35,379 nucleotides of DNA from an uncultured Collinsella sp. (GTDB lineage Bacteria; Actinomycetota; Coriobacteriia; Coriobacteriales; Coriobacteriaceae), in the NCBI GenBank assembly GCA_949287065.1, contig CASEEV010000026.1, forward strand, positions 1 to 35,379. The letters are read 5' to 3'. This document shows, in pieces, positions 15,646-23,690 of this stretch. The notes below the pieces were generated by a model. That model was not told where the DNA came from. It made no database searches and saw only the letters and a program-made list of their open reading frames with translations. Numbering within the stretch: the stretch's first letter is position 1; each line of letters opens with the position of its first letter. Both the position numbers and the translations under genes were made by a program.

Positions 15646-17181
15646 TCACGCTCCGTTGAGCACCCGTTGCGCGATATGCGTATCGCTTTCGACCTCGGGG
15701 AAGGCGTCGCCGCGGTGCTGCCGCGTCTCGTCGCCCTTGGCGAGCAAAAGGACGCAGGTCGGGGCACCCGGTTGGGGCTCCCAGGCGAGGGCGCGCTCAA
15801 CCGCCTCGGTGCGGTCGGGAACCACCAGATAGGGGGTTCCCGGGGGCGTTGCGGCGGCGAGCTCGGCGCAGATGTCCTCGACGCGCTCGTGGGCTGGGTC
15901 TTCTTCGGTATAGATGATCAGGTCGGCGTAGCGCCCCGCCACGGCAGGAAGCTGCTGCCTGCGCTCGAGCGCCTTGTCTCCCGGCGCACCGAAGACGGCG
16001 ACGATGGCGCGGTTCGGGTGCTCGCGCTTCATAGACGAGAAGAGCGCCTCGAACGAGAGCGGGTTGTGGGCGTAGTCGACCAAGGCCATCACGCGGCGGT
16101 CGGCCGACCAGAAAAGCTCCATGCGCCCCGGCACGCGCGCCTCGGCGAGCCCGCGCGCGATGCTTGCGACGTCGATGCCCATGACGAGGGCGATCGTGGC
16201 AGCGGCAAGCGCGTTGTCGACGTTGAAGGCGCCTGTCATGCCGATGCGCACAGGATTCCTCTCGCCCTGGTAAACGAGGTCGAAGGCGTAGCCCTCCCCG
16301 GATCCGACGACGTTCTCGGCGCGCACGTCGGCGTCTGCGCGGTCCACGCCAAAGGTCACGACCTCGTGGGCGTGGCGGGCGGCGGCGAGGACGCGGTCCG
16401 CGTGGTCCGACCCGAGGTTCACCACGGCGGTGCGGCACTGGCCGAAGAGGCGAAGCTTGGATGCGAAGTAGTCCTCGAAGTCGGGGTGCTCGACGGGCGA
16501 GATGTGGTCGCGCCCGATGTTCAGGAAGCAGCCGATGTCAAACGTGAGCCCAAGCGTGCGGTCGTACTTGAGTGCCTGGCTCGAGACCTCCATGACCATG
16601 CGACGCCGGCCGGAGCGCGCCGTGTTGGCAAGGTGGCGCCACAGGTCGGGCGCCTCGGGCGTGGTGTTGTGGCTCTCGAAGCGCTCCACGCCGTCGTCCG
16701 TTTCGATGGATCCCAGGATGGAGGCCTCGTCGCCTGCAGCGCGCAGGATGGAGCGCAGCATGTACGCCACGGTCGACTTTCCCTTGGTGCCGGTGATGCC
16801 CACGACTTCGAGCGCGCGCTCGGGGTGCCCGAGCACGAGCGGCGGCAGGGTCGCCATGGCGCGACGAATGTCGGTGACCACAATGCCGGGCACGGACTTG
16901 GCGGCGTCGGAAGAGGCCAGGGTCCTGGCCATTCCTTCGTCGGCAACCCAGCAAACGGCGCCGCGCGCGCATGCCTGCCCAAGGTAGGCGGGCTTAAAGG
17001 CGGCTCCCTTGCAGATAAAGATCGAGCCGGGCTCCGCCGCGCGCGAATCGATGGCGCACGACGTGACGGCAAACGAGGGGAACGGCTCGACTCCGATGTT
17101 CTCGAGGGCGGACCCTGCCCAGCGGACGAGCAGCCCCTCGCGGTTGAGGAGGTTCAAAATGTCGGCGGTGGTAACGCTCAT
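15646..17181 (-). CDS. murE: UDP-MurNAc-tripeptide synthetase-like Mur ligase, MurE family (paralogue 2)
   Basis: A 511-residue MurE-type ligase, clearly homologous to its neighbour at 13907-15508. Shared segments are SSQALKY, RDHISPVEHPDFEDYFASKL, VPGRME and VDYAHNPLSFEALF. The P-loop is GTKGKST (131-137). The amino-acid-selecting loop reads TEEDPAHERVED, departing from both the DNPR (diaminopimelate) and DDPNxEDP (lysine) forms. It may add a different residue, serve a different precursor, or be the less constrained copy. Start ATG 17181 has only a weak GAAAGCGAG ribosome site. It is divergent from rdgB across about 160 bp. Which of the two paralogues is the essential MurE cannot be decided from sequence alone. 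Confidence 0.82.
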   Translation of the reverse strand: MSVTTADILNLLNREGLLVRWAGSALENIGVEPFPSFAVTSCAIDSRAAEPGSIFICKGAAFKPAYLGQACARGAVCWVADEGMARTLASSDAAKSVPGIVVTDIRRAMATLPPLVLGHPERALEVVGITGTKGKSTVAYMLRSILRAAGDEASILGSIETDDGVERFESHNTTPEAPDLWRHLANTARSGRRRMVMEVSSQALKYDRTLGLTFDIGCFLNIGRDHISPVEHPDFEDYFASKLRLFGQCRTAVVNLGSDHADRVLAAARHAHEVVTFGVDRADADVRAENVVGSGEGYAFDLVYQGERNPVRIGMTGAFNVDNALAAATIALVMGIDVASIARGLAEARVPGRMELFWSADRRVMALVDYAHNPLSFEALFSSMKREHPNRAIVAVFGAPGDKALERRQQLPAVAGRYADLIIYTEEDPAHERVEDICAELAAATPPGTPYLVVPDRTEAVERALAWEPQPGAPTCVLLLAKGDETRQHRGDAFPEVESDTHIAQRVLNGA

Positions 17182-17340
17182 GGCATACTCGCTTTCGGCG
17201 GTGGCTTGCGTGGTCCGTGCCTGTAGTATGATCAGCCTGGCCCAGGTTTCTCTCTGTATTATGCGCCCCCGCGGTTCGGGGCGCCCAGATCAGCACGAAC
17301 CTGAGCGCAAGCTGCAATACCGATATGCGAAGGAGGGCAC

Positions 17341-17991
17341 ATGCCTTCGTTGGAGAAGCTCGATCCCAAAACGCTCGACCCCGAGCGCACGGTCGTGGTG
17401 GCAACGGGTAACGCGCACAAGCTCGAGGAGATCCAGGCTATTCTCGGCCCCGTTCTCCCCTCCATGCGCTTTGTTGCCTTGGGGCAGCTGGGGGACTTTC
17501 CCGAGCCCGACGAGAACGGCAGCACGTTTCTCGACAACGCGATCATCAAGGCAGAGGCCGCCGTTGCCGAGACGGGCCTTGCGGCCATTGCCGACGACTC
17601 TGGCCTTGCCGTCGACGCGCTCGACGGCGCTCCCGGCGTTCACTCGGCGCGCTACTGCGGCCACCACGGCGACGATGCGGCCAACAACGAGAAGCTCCTC
17701 GCCAACCTGGCGGACGTTCCCGACGCCGAGCGCACGGCGCGCTTCGTGAGCGTCGTGGTGCTGATCGGCCGCTCGGGGCTCGTGCTATCGGGCACCGGCA
17801 CCTGCGAGGGCATGGTCGGTCGTGAGGGTCGCGGCGAGCACGGCTTTGGATACGACCCGCTCTTCTTGCCCGAGGACACCCCGGGCCGCACGATGGCCGA
17901 GCTTCTCCCCGACGAGAAGAACGCCATCAGCCATCGCTTCCATGCGCTCGAGGACCTTATCCCGCAGCTCGAGGGATGGACGACCGCGTAA
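17341..17991 (+). CDS. rdgB: XTP/dITP diphosphatase (RdgB/HAM1)
   Basis: A 216-residue house-cleaning pyrophosphatase that hydrolyses ITP, dITP and XTP to keep inosine and xanthosine out of nucleic acids. The N-terminal signature is VVVATGNAHKLEEIQAIL, the core is ADDSGLAVDALDGAPGVHSARY, and the C-terminal part has GFGYDPLFLP and ISHRFHAL. The N-terminus is about 15 residues longer than in E. coli RdgB. AAGGAGGGCAC precedes ATG 17341. It heads a plus-strand run with an M24 peptidase and dtd. Confidence 0.95.
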   Translation: MPSLEKLDPKTLDPERTVVVATGNAHKLEEIQAILGPVLPSMRFVALGQLGDFPEPDENGSTFLDNAIIKAEAAVAETGLAAIADDSGLAVDALDGAPGVHSARYCGHHGDDAANNEKLLANLADVPDAERTARFVSVVVLIGRSGLVLSGTGTCEGMVGREGRGEHGFGYDPLFLPEDTPGRTMAELLPDEKNAISHRFHALEDLIPQLEGWTTA

Positions 17992-18055
17992 GCGCATTTG
18001 CCCGAGCACTGACTGCGGCGGCCCGCTGGGCGCGCTGCCAGAAAGGAGGCCAGCC

Positions 18056-19141
18056 ATGGCCCTGCAAAACGAGCGCGTTGCCCGCGTTATGGACGCCGCG
18101 CGCAAACAAGGCATCGGCCAGATTCTCGTGACCGATCCGCTCTCGATCTTCTACCTCGTGGAGCGCATCACCGAGCCCATGGAGCGCTTCCTTGGGCTCT
18201 TGCTTGCCTGCGACAAGGCGCCTGTGCTCTTTGCCAACGAGCTCTTTGGCATGGAGCCGGTCGAGGGCTGCGCCTACGTGAAGCTCACCGACAACGACGA
18301 CGTCTGCGCGCTGCTTGCCGAGCATATCGATCCCGAGCAGGTGCTGGGCGTCGACAAGAACCTTCCCGCGCGCGTGCTTGTGCCGCTTATGGCGAGCGGC
18401 GCCGCGCCGGCTGTGGAACTCGGCTCCTTTGCCGTTGACGGCGCGCGCGAGATCAAGGACGCGCGCGAGCAGGAGCTCATGCGCCGGGCGTCGGCGACCA
18501 ACGACGCCTGCATGGCCGAGTTCGCCGCACTCGTGCACGAGGGCGCCACGGAGCGCGGGATCGCCTCGCAGCTCGAGGACATCTACTGCGCACACGGCGC
18601 CGAGGGGCACTCGTTCCCGCCCATCGTGAGCTTCGGCGCCAATGCTGCCGACCCGCATCACGCGCCCGACGACACGCGTCTCAAGCCCGGCGACGTGGTG
18701 CTCTTTGACGTGGGGTGCCGCCGGGAGGGCTACTGCTCCGATATGACGCGCACGTTTTTCTGGGGCGAGCCGAGCGAGGAGACCGCGCGCATCTACGACG
18801 TCGTACGCGCTGCCAACGAGGCTGCCGAGGCCGTGGTGCGCCCGGGCGTGCGCTTTTGCGACATCGACGCCGCTGCGCGCGACCTTATCGCCGAGGCGGG
18901 GTACGGCCCGTACTTCACTCACCGGCTGGGGCACCAGATCGGCCTCGGAGAGCACGAGCCCGGTGACGTTTCGGCCGTGCATGACGAGCCGGTGCGCCCG
19001 GGCATGATCTTCTCGATCGAGCCGGGCATCTACCTGCCCGGAAGGACCGGCGTGCGCATCGAGGACCTGGTGCTTGTTACCGAGGACGGCTGCGAGGTTC
19101 TCAACAGCTACAGCAAGGAGCCGCGCCGCCTGGACGCGTAA
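18056..19141 (+). CDS. M24-family metallopeptidase (Xaa-Pro aminopeptidase-like)
   Basis: A 361-residue pita-bread-fold peptidase with an N-terminal creatinase-like domain (about 1-130) and an M24 catalytic domain. All five metal ligands are visible: Asp218 and Asp229 in FDVGCRREGYCSDMTRTF, His293 in RLGHQIGLGEHE, Glu322 in SIEPGIY, and Glu336 in RIEDLVLV. Such enzymes remove an N-terminal residue before proline from peptides in the cytoplasm. Start ATG 18056 follows AAAGGAGG; upstream in-frame sequence overlaps rdgB in another frame and is not used. It is 64 bp after rdgB and 39 bp before dtd. Confidence 0.9.
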   Translation: MALQNERVARVMDAARKQGIGQILVTDPLSIFYLVERITEPMERFLGLLLACDKAPVLFANELFGMEPVEGCAYVKLTDNDDVCALLAEHIDPEQVLGVDKNLPARVLVPLMASGAAPAVELGSFAVDGAREIKDAREQELMRRASATNDACMAEFAALVHEGATERGIASQLEDIYCAHGAEGHSFPPIVSFGANAADPHHAPDDTRLKPGDVVLFDVGCRREGYCSDMTRTFFWGEPSEETARIYDVVRAANEAAEAVVRPGVRFCDIDAAARDLIAEAGYGPYFTHRLGHQIGLGEHEPGDVSAVHDEPVRPGMIFSIEPGIYLPGRTGVRIEDLVLVTEDGCEVLNSYSKEPRRLDA

Positions 19142-19180
19142 GGCTCAGGCGCTGCGGCTGCGGCAGAAGGGAGGGCGCGC

Positions 19181-19636
19181 GTGAAAGCAGTGGTGCAGCG
19201 CGTGCGCGAGGCGCGCGTGACGGTTGACGGCGCGACGGTCGGCGAGATCGGCGCCGGATACCTGGTGCTTCTCGGCGTGGCACAGGGCGACACCGACGCC
19301 TGCGCCGAGAAGCTCTGGCGCAAGCTTTGGGGCCTGCGCATCAACGAGGACAACCAGGGCAAGACCAACGTGTCGCTTGCCGACACAGGGGGCAGCGTGC
19401 TCGTGGTGAGCCAGTTCACGCTGCTCGCCGATTGCCGGCGCGGCCGCCGCCCCTCGTTCGCGCACGCGGCTGAACCGGGGGAGGCAAAGCGGTTGTACGA
19501 GCACTTCTGCGACCTCGCCCGGGCCGATGCCGGTGCCGACCGCGTGGCAACGGGGCGCTTCGCGGCGCACATGCAGGTGTCGCTCACAAACGACGGTCCG
19601 TTTACGATCCTTCTCGACACAGACGAGCTCGCCTGA
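19181..19636 (+). CDS. dtd: D-aminoacyl-tRNA deacylase
   Basis: A 151-residue DTD that removes D-amino acids, and glycine mischarged on tRNA-Ala, from tRNA. The N-terminus is MKAVVQRVREARVTVDG; the two active-site motifs are VSQFTLLADCRRGRRPSF and SLTNDGPFTILLDT. The second usually reads NxGPVT, so the Phe is a mild variant. It uses GTG 19181 with GAAGGGAGG upstream. Confidence 0.94.
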   Translation: MKAVVQRVREARVTVDGATVGEIGAGYLVLLGVAQGDTDACAEKLWRKLWGLRINEDNQGKTNVSLADTGGSVLVVSQFTLLADCRRGRRPSFAHAAEPGEAKRLYEHFCDLARADAGADRVATGRFAAHMQVSLTNDGPFTILLDTDELA

Positions 19637-19654
19637 CGTCGGGGCTTGCGGGCG

Positions 19655-19687
19655 GGCTCCTCCGTAATATGCAAATGCGGGGGAGCC
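19655..19687 (+). terminator. Possible terminator after dtd
   Basis: GGCTCC pairs with GGAGCC around a long loop, then TTGTGTT. It is weak. Confidence 0.4.
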
Positions 19688-19692
19688 TTGTG

Positions 19693-19722
19693 TTACGTGC
19701 TACCATTACCCTTCGGCATAAT
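19693..19722 (+). promoter_or_regulatory. Probable promoter of veg-ispE
   Basis: TTACGT (19693-19698) and CATAAT (19717-19722) are 18 bases apart, about 43 bases before the veg start codon. Confidence 0.45.
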
Positions 19723-19764
19723 GATCATATTGGGCGCATTCTCGCCCAAATGCGGAGGCATAGC

Positions 19765-20061
19765 ATGGAAGAGCAGGAAGTCAACCACGTCGAAGAGATC
19801 CACGCCAAGCTGCAGGAGCTCGTGGGGGCGCGGGTCAAGGTGCGCGCCAACATGGGCCGCACGCGCATCGTGGAGCGCATGGGCACCGTCATGAACGTGC
19901 ATCCTTCGGTGTTCATCGTCGAGGTCGACGAGCGTCGCGGCCGCAAGTCGCGCCAGAGCTACCAGTACGTCGACGTCCTCACGGGCACGGTCGAGCTGTT
20001 TGACCCCGAGACGGGCGAGCGCCTGTTCCAGCCTGCGGGAGATCCGCTCGAGGAGGAGTAA
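19765..20061 (+). CDS. veg: Veg family protein
   Basis: A 98-residue small protein of the Veg family (B. subtilis Veg is 86 aa). The conserved core is VRANMGRTRIVERMGTVMNV, then HPSVFIVEVDE and SYQYVDVLTGTVEL. In B. subtilis, Veg stimulates biofilm matrix expression by lowering SinR activity; the biochemical role is unknown, and SinR is not expected here. GGAGG precedes ATG 19765; the frame is open further upstream but without a ribosome site. Its stop overlaps the ispE start by one base, and veg just before ispE is the Firmicutes order. Confidence 0.87.
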   Translation: MEEQEVNHVEEIHAKLQELVGARVKVRANMGRTRIVERMGTVMNVHPSVFIVEVDERRGRKSRQSYQYVDVLTGTVELFDPETGERLFQPAGDPLEEE

Positions 20062-20960
20062 TGACTGCCCAGGCCCCCTTTGTCATGATCACCGCTCCTG
20101 CCAAGATCAATCTCTACCTCGGGGTTCATCCTGAGCGCGACGAGCGCGGCTACCACAAGGTCGACTCGGTCATGACCTGCATTGACCTTGCCGACACCGT
20201 GGCCATTGCCCCGGGCAGCGAGCTCATGGTCAAGATGGTCCCGGCGGGCAACCTGCCGCAGGAGAAGAACGCCGCCTGGAAGGCCGCGCGCGCCATGAGC
20301 GAGGCGTTTGGGCGCCCCGCCGACTTTACGATCGTGATCGACAAGCACATTCCCGCGGGCTCCGGGCTCGGCGGCGCCTCGGCTGACGCGGCTGCGGTGA
20401 TCCGCGGCATCAGCGAGTACTGGGGGCTTGATCCGATGGACGAGCGCATCGACGCCGTGGCGCGTTCCGTGGGTGCCGACGTGCCGTTCTTCCTGTACGG
20501 TCCCCCCGCCTACCTCGACGGTGCCGGCGACCGTACGCGCGAGCTCTTCCGTCCGCTCACGGGAACGCCCGTTGCGCTCGTGAAGCCCTGGGACGACGCC
20601 GTGTCCACGCCCGAGGCGTACCGTCGCTTTGACGAGACCGCGCCCGCGGCGGGCCCTTTGGAGCCCGTGCTCGACGCACTGCGGCTTCACAGCGAGGAGG
20701 CGCTCTTCTCGAGCCTCTCGAACAACTTCGAGCCGGTTATCACCGACGCGCTTCCCGAGGTCGCCGAGATCATGGCATGGCTGGCCGAGCAGCCCGACGT
20801 GCGCGCGGTGCGCATGACCGGGTCGGGCTCGTGCGTGTACGCGGTTTGCAACACGCAGATGGCCGCCGAGAAGATCGCTCTTGCCGCCCTCAACGAGCAG
20901 AAGTGGTGGGCCCAGGCCGCCAAGATGCTCGAGCAGGGTCCGTTCGTCGCGGTAGGCTAA
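20061..20960 (+). CDS. ispE: 4-diphosphocytidyl-2-C-methyl-D-erythritol kinase
   Basis: A 299-residue GHMP-family kinase phosphorylating CDP-methylerythritol in the MEP isoprenoid pathway. The substrate motif is ITAPAKINLYLGV, the ATP-binding glycine-rich loop is IPAGSGLGGASADAAAVI, and the third GHMP motif is VRMTGSGSCVYAV. The GADVPFFLYG segment is typical. Translation is probably coupled to veg (ATG overlaps TAA at 20059-20061). ispD and ispF lie 9-10 kb downstream, so three MEP steps are within this window. Confidence 0.95.
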   Translation: MTAQAPFVMITAPAKINLYLGVHPERDERGYHKVDSVMTCIDLADTVAIAPGSELMVKMVPAGNLPQEKNAAWKAARAMSEAFGRPADFTIVIDKHIPAGSGLGGASADAAAVIRGISEYWGLDPMDERIDAVARSVGADVPFFLYGPPAYLDGAGDRTRELFRPLTGTPVALVKPWDDAVSTPEAYRRFDETAPAAGPLEPVLDALRLHSEEALFSSLSNNFEPVITDALPEVAEIMAWLAEQPDVRAVRMTGSGSCVYAVCNTQMAAEKIALAALNEQKWWAQAAKMLEQGPFVAVG

Positions 20961-21041
20961 GGGCACGAAGCGGCGCTTTCGCAGCGAACCGACGGGCATT
21001 GTGCGCGCCTTATGTGCCGGAATGCTCGTCCGAAAAAGTCC

Positions 21042-21070
21042 GTGCAATTATCGCGGGCATCTGCTAAGAT
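21042..21070 (+). promoter_or_regulatory. Promoter of tRNA-Pro
   Basis: GTGCAA (21042-21047) and TAAGAT (21065-21070) are 17 bases apart; the mature tRNA begins 12 bases later. Confidence 0.5.
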
Positions 21071-21082
21071 ATCCAACGCATT

Positions 21083-21159
21083 CGGGTTGTGGCTCAGTTT
21101 GGTAGAGCACCGCGTTCGGGACGCGGGGGTCGCTGGTTCAAATCCAGTCAACCCGACCA
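21083..21159 (+). tRNA. tRNA-Pro (anticodon CGG)
   Basis: Acceptor CGGGTTG/CAACCCG, D-stem GCTC/GAGC, anticodon stem CCGCG/CGCGG with loop TTCGGGA (CGG, reading CCG), T-loop TTCAAAT, discriminator A and encoded CCA (21157-21159). Unlike tRNA-Val and tRNA-Thr, its tail is not repeated downstream. Confidence 0.95.
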
Positions 21160-21169
21160 TCGCATTTGC

Positions 21170-21210
21170 GCAGGCCAGAGTGGTTATCCGCTCTGGCCTG
21201 CTTGCGTTTT
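21170..21210 (+). terminator. Terminator of tRNA-Pro
   Basis: GCAGGCCAGAG pairs perfectly with CTCTGGCCTGC around a 10-nt loop, followed by TTGCGTTTT. Confidence 0.88.
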
Positions 21211-21312
21211 AGGTGCTGTTCTCAATTCTATAGAGCGGGTCTGGGGTCGAAGAGAGCTCCTTGTCGAAAACGCGCTGTTTGCTCTTGGCGAGAAGTTCCG
21301 CCGCGCGCGCCC

Positions 21313-21630
21313 TGCGCCAAAAAGAGCACGATACAGATGCTCTGCGCAAAAAGGTTCACGTTACGGGTGGCTTGCGCAGAAAAGGCCACGGTGCGGGTGC
21401 TCCGCGCAAAAGAGGCTGCGATACAGGCGTGCTTCCTCGTCTGTTGTCAAAATAATCAACAAAACAATCAGATACGTAGCACAAATGTGGGCTCACCACG
21501 ACTCATTTTTGCGGTGAAGCGCTTCGGACTTCGGAAGCCGCCCGTATCAAAGCTCTTTTTGCCCGGCATCCCCGTATCACGCATTGTTCTGCGCGGGACA
21601 CCCGTATCGAAGTCGTTTTTGCGCAACAAC
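21313..21630. repeat. 30-bp-period repeat array, four forward and three inverted units
   Basis: Forward units begin at 21313, 21343, 21373 and 21403, exactly 30 bp apart, and start TGCGCAAAAA-like. The third quarter reads CGATACGGGTG-like. The same unit returns on the opposite strand, with CCCGTATC at 21541, 21571 and 21601, again exactly 30 bp apart, each followed by a run of T and GC. A decayed fourth inverted unit may start at 21631. About 110 bp of A+T-richer DNA separates the halves. Copies vary in sequence, but no indel breaks the period. The region from 21211 to 21844 has no convincing gene. Confidence 0.85.
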
Positions 21631-21844
21631 CTGCACCGAAGCATACTTGGCTCCGGCCTACCTGCCGCGACAGCCTTCGGTTGGCTGTTGTGCGCAGAGT
21701 GCGTCATGATCCGGTAAACTTGGGGCGCTGATAGACTGCGCTGATGGAGGAGGGCCCTCCGCAGCTAGGATTGCCCGCTGGAGGTACTGCGGCAAAGCGC
21801 GTGATGTCTGGCTTCTTGATGCACGGGAAACAATGGGAGGCGCC

Positions 21845-22402
21845 ATGAAGGTCGACAAGAATACTGCCGCTCTGCTTGTAATCGATGCCATCGAGGCGGT
21901 GGGGGAGGACTCGCTGTACGATCCGGACGCGGCGACTGCGGCGTACCGCGATGCCGTTGCCCGCGCCGTTGCCGCATGTCATGCGGCTCATGTCCCCGTG
22001 ATCTTCTGCAATGACGCTCATATCCGCGGCCTGGATCGCGAGCTCGAGCTTTGGGGCGAGCACGGCATCGCCGGCGAGTCTCGGATCTTCCCCGAGATCG
22101 AGGTGGGCGAGAACGACATTATCATTCCCAAGCGCCGCTACTCCGGCTTCTTCCAGACCGACCTCGACCTCACGCTGCGCGAGCTCGGCGTCACGGCCGT
22201 CATCGCCGTGGGCGCCGACACCAATATCTGCGTGCTGCACACTTTGGCCGACGCCTACTTCCTCGGCTACGAATCTGTCGTGGTGACCGACGCGACCATG
22301 ACGTTCCTCTGCGGCACGCAGGAGGGCGCGTTGGAGCACTGCGAGAAGTGCTACGGTTCGACTCTCCTCACGGTGGGCGCTCTCGAGGCCGCGCTGGCGT
22401 AG
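21845..22402 (+). CDS. Isochorismatase-superfamily cysteine hydrolase
   Basis: A 185-residue cytoplasmic hydrolase. The catalytic triad is visible: Asp14 in LLVIDAIE, Lys96 in IPKRRYSGF, and Cys129 in VGADTNICVLHT. The family includes nicotinamidase and isochorismatase-like amidases. The sequence resembles the nicotinamidase-like group, but the PncA metal site cannot be confirmed; VIFCNDAH could supply part of it. The substrate is left open. GGGAGG lies six bases before ATG 21845; the ATG-like start 12 bases earlier overlaps this ribosome site. Flanks are the repeat array and tatA, neither informative. Confidence 0.85.
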   Translation: MKVDKNTAALLVIDAIEAVGEDSLYDPDAATAAYRDAVARAVAACHAAHVPVIFCNDAHIRGLDRELELWGEHGIAGESRIFPEIEVGENDIIIPKRRYSGFFQTDLDLTLRELGVTAVIAVGADTNICVLHTLADAYFLGYESVVVTDATMTFLCGTQEGALEHCEKCYGSTLLTVGALEAALA

Positions 22403-22467
22403 GCCAGGCTGTGCGCGACGTGCCGGCTTCCAAAAGCGCTTCGTAGGGACCGCGTGTGCACGAGGTA

Positions 22468-22495
22468 AGCGGCGCGTTAACCCGCTCCCTTTTTC
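22468..22495 (+). terminator. Possible terminator after the cysteine hydrolase gene
   Basis: A short stem, AGCGG with CCGCT, is followed by CCCTTTTTC. Confidence 0.45.
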
Positions 22496-22504
22496 GTGAA
22501 TGAG

Positions 22505-22533
22505 TTGTTGCGGACTGGCTCTCGCGGTATACT
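22505..22533 (+). promoter_or_regulatory. Promoter of tatA
   Basis: TTGTTG (22505-22510) and TATACT (22528-22533) are 17 bases apart, giving a leader of about 60 nt. Confidence 0.6.
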
Positions 22534-22602
22534 CGTTCGAGCTGATCGCAAAAATGATCGCACCGTTACCTGCGTTTTAACGCTCGTACTAGGAGGATAT
22601 TC

Positions 22603-22863
22603 ATGCGTCTGGGTCCTTGGGAAATCATCGCCATCCTGGCTGTTGTCCTGCTCATCTTCGGTCCGAAGAACCTTCCGAAGCTCGGCAAGTCGCTCGGCCA
22701 GACCGTCAAGAACATCCGCGAGGGCATGGAGGGCGACGACGCCGCCGAGGAGGAACTCTCCGAGGAGGACAAGGAGATCAAGGAGCTCGAGGCCAAGCTC
22801 GCCGAGGCCAAGGCCAAGAAGGCCGAGGCCGCTCCGGTCGACGACGAGGACGCCGACAAATAA
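22603..22863 (+). CDS. tatA: Twin-arginine translocase pore subunit TatA/E
   Basis: An 86-residue membrane protein of the Tat system, which moves folded proteins across the cytoplasmic membrane. It starts RLGPWEIIAILAVVLLIFGP, a single transmembrane helix ending in the conserved FGP hinge, followed by the amphipathic helix KNLPKLGKSLGQTVKNIREG. The tail is strongly acidic, then Lys/Ala/Glu-rich. AGGAGG precedes ATG 22603. No tatC or tatB lies nearby, so the rest of the translocase must be elsewhere. Confidence 0.93.
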   Translation: MRLGPWEIIAILAVVLLIFGPKNLPKLGKSLGQTVKNIREGMEGDDAAEEELSEEDKEIKELEAKLAEAKAKKAEAAPVDDEDADK

Positions 22864-22901
22864 CCTGCCTGCAAGCTTGTGGTGCTTGTGATGAACTGAA
22901 G

Positions 22902-22934
22902 CGACGCGCGGTGCGTATGGACCGCGCGTCGTTT
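22902..22934 (+). terminator. Hairpin between tatA and greA
   Basis: CGACGCGCGGT pairs perfectly with ACCGCGCGTCG around an 8-nt loop. Only GTTTG follows, so terminator strength is uncertain. Confidence 0.55.
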
Positions 22935-22946
22935 GCCGTATATGAT
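22918..22946 (+). promoter_or_regulatory. Promoter of greA
   Basis: TGGACC (22918-22923) and TATGAT (22941-22946) are 17 bases apart. The -35 box lies in the right half of the preceding hairpin. Confidence 0.5.
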
Positions 22947-23001
22947 ACGAGGGATTTAAGCATGCGGCAGAGCCGCGTCGTTGCCTATGAGGGAGTGTTG
23001 C

Positions 23002-23478
23002 ATGGACGCACCTGAGATCGTACTTACTGCTGAGGGCCGCCAGAAGCTTCTTGAGGAGCTCGAGTACCGCGAGGGTACGAAGGCCAAGGAGATCATCGAG
23101 CGCATCAAGGTCGCTCGCGGCTTCGGCGACCTTTCGGAGAACTCCGAGTACGACGACGCGAAGGAAGAGCAGTCCAAGAACGCCTCGCGTATCCACGAGA
23201 TCCAGGCGATCCTCGCCAACGCCAAGGAAGCTCCCTCGAGCGACGTTCACGGCGCCATCGTCTCCATCGGCTCCACGGTCACGCTCGTCGACGCCAACGG
23301 CGTTGCCACCGAGGTTACCATGGTCGGTACGACCGAGACCAACTCGCTGCGGCACAAGATCTCCAACGAGAGCCCCATCGGCCGCGCCATCATCGGCCGC
23401 GGCGAGGGCGAGGCCGTTGAGGTCGTGACCCCCTCGGGCAAGACTCGCAGCTACACGATCATCAAGATCTCGCGCTAG
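23002..23478 (+). CDS. greA: Transcription elongation factor GreA
   Basis: A 158-residue GreA that rescues backtracked RNA polymerase by stimulating transcript cleavage. The N-terminal coiled coil carries the acidic tip in GFGDLSENSEYDDAKEEQ, the catalytic Asp/Glu region. The C-terminal FKBP-like domain has HKISNESPIGRAIIGRGEGEAVEV. Start ATG 23002 follows GAGGGAG; an upstream in-frame ATG would add seven residues without a ribosome site. A terminator follows. Confidence 0.96.
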   Translation: MDAPEIVLTAEGRQKLLEELEYREGTKAKEIIERIKVARGFGDLSENSEYDDAKEEQSKNASRIHEIQAILANAKEAPSSDVHGAIVSIGSTVTLVDANGVATEVTMVGTTETNSLRHKISNESPIGRAIIGRGEGEAVEVVTPSGKTRSYTIIKISR

Positions 23479-23517
23479 GGGCCGCTCGCCGCACGCGCGA
23501 ACAGCTTCTAGCGCACC

Positions 23518-23556
23518 GCCGCTCTTCGGGCCGTTCGGCCTGAGGGGCGGCTTTTT
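23518..23556 (+). terminator. Terminator of greA
   Basis: A branched G+C stem has outer arms GCCGCTC and GGGGCGGC and an inner pair GGCC/GGCC with a GTTC loop. It is followed by TTTTT. Confidence 0.85.
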
Positions 23557-23690
23557 GTTTCGGCGCAGGCGTGCTTGCCGCTTGGCGCTGCCCGAGCGCT
23601 TCTCCGCTGCCGTACGCACGTCCGGCTTGCGGGCAGCGCTCTTCTCACGAGCAACGCGCGGGCAGCCGCGCATCTTCAGAAAGGACTCCC

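Noticed and set aside
21313-21630. CRISPR array
   Set aside because: The 30-bp units are adjacent and diverged, with no unique spacers between constant repeats. They reverse direction, and no cas gene is present.
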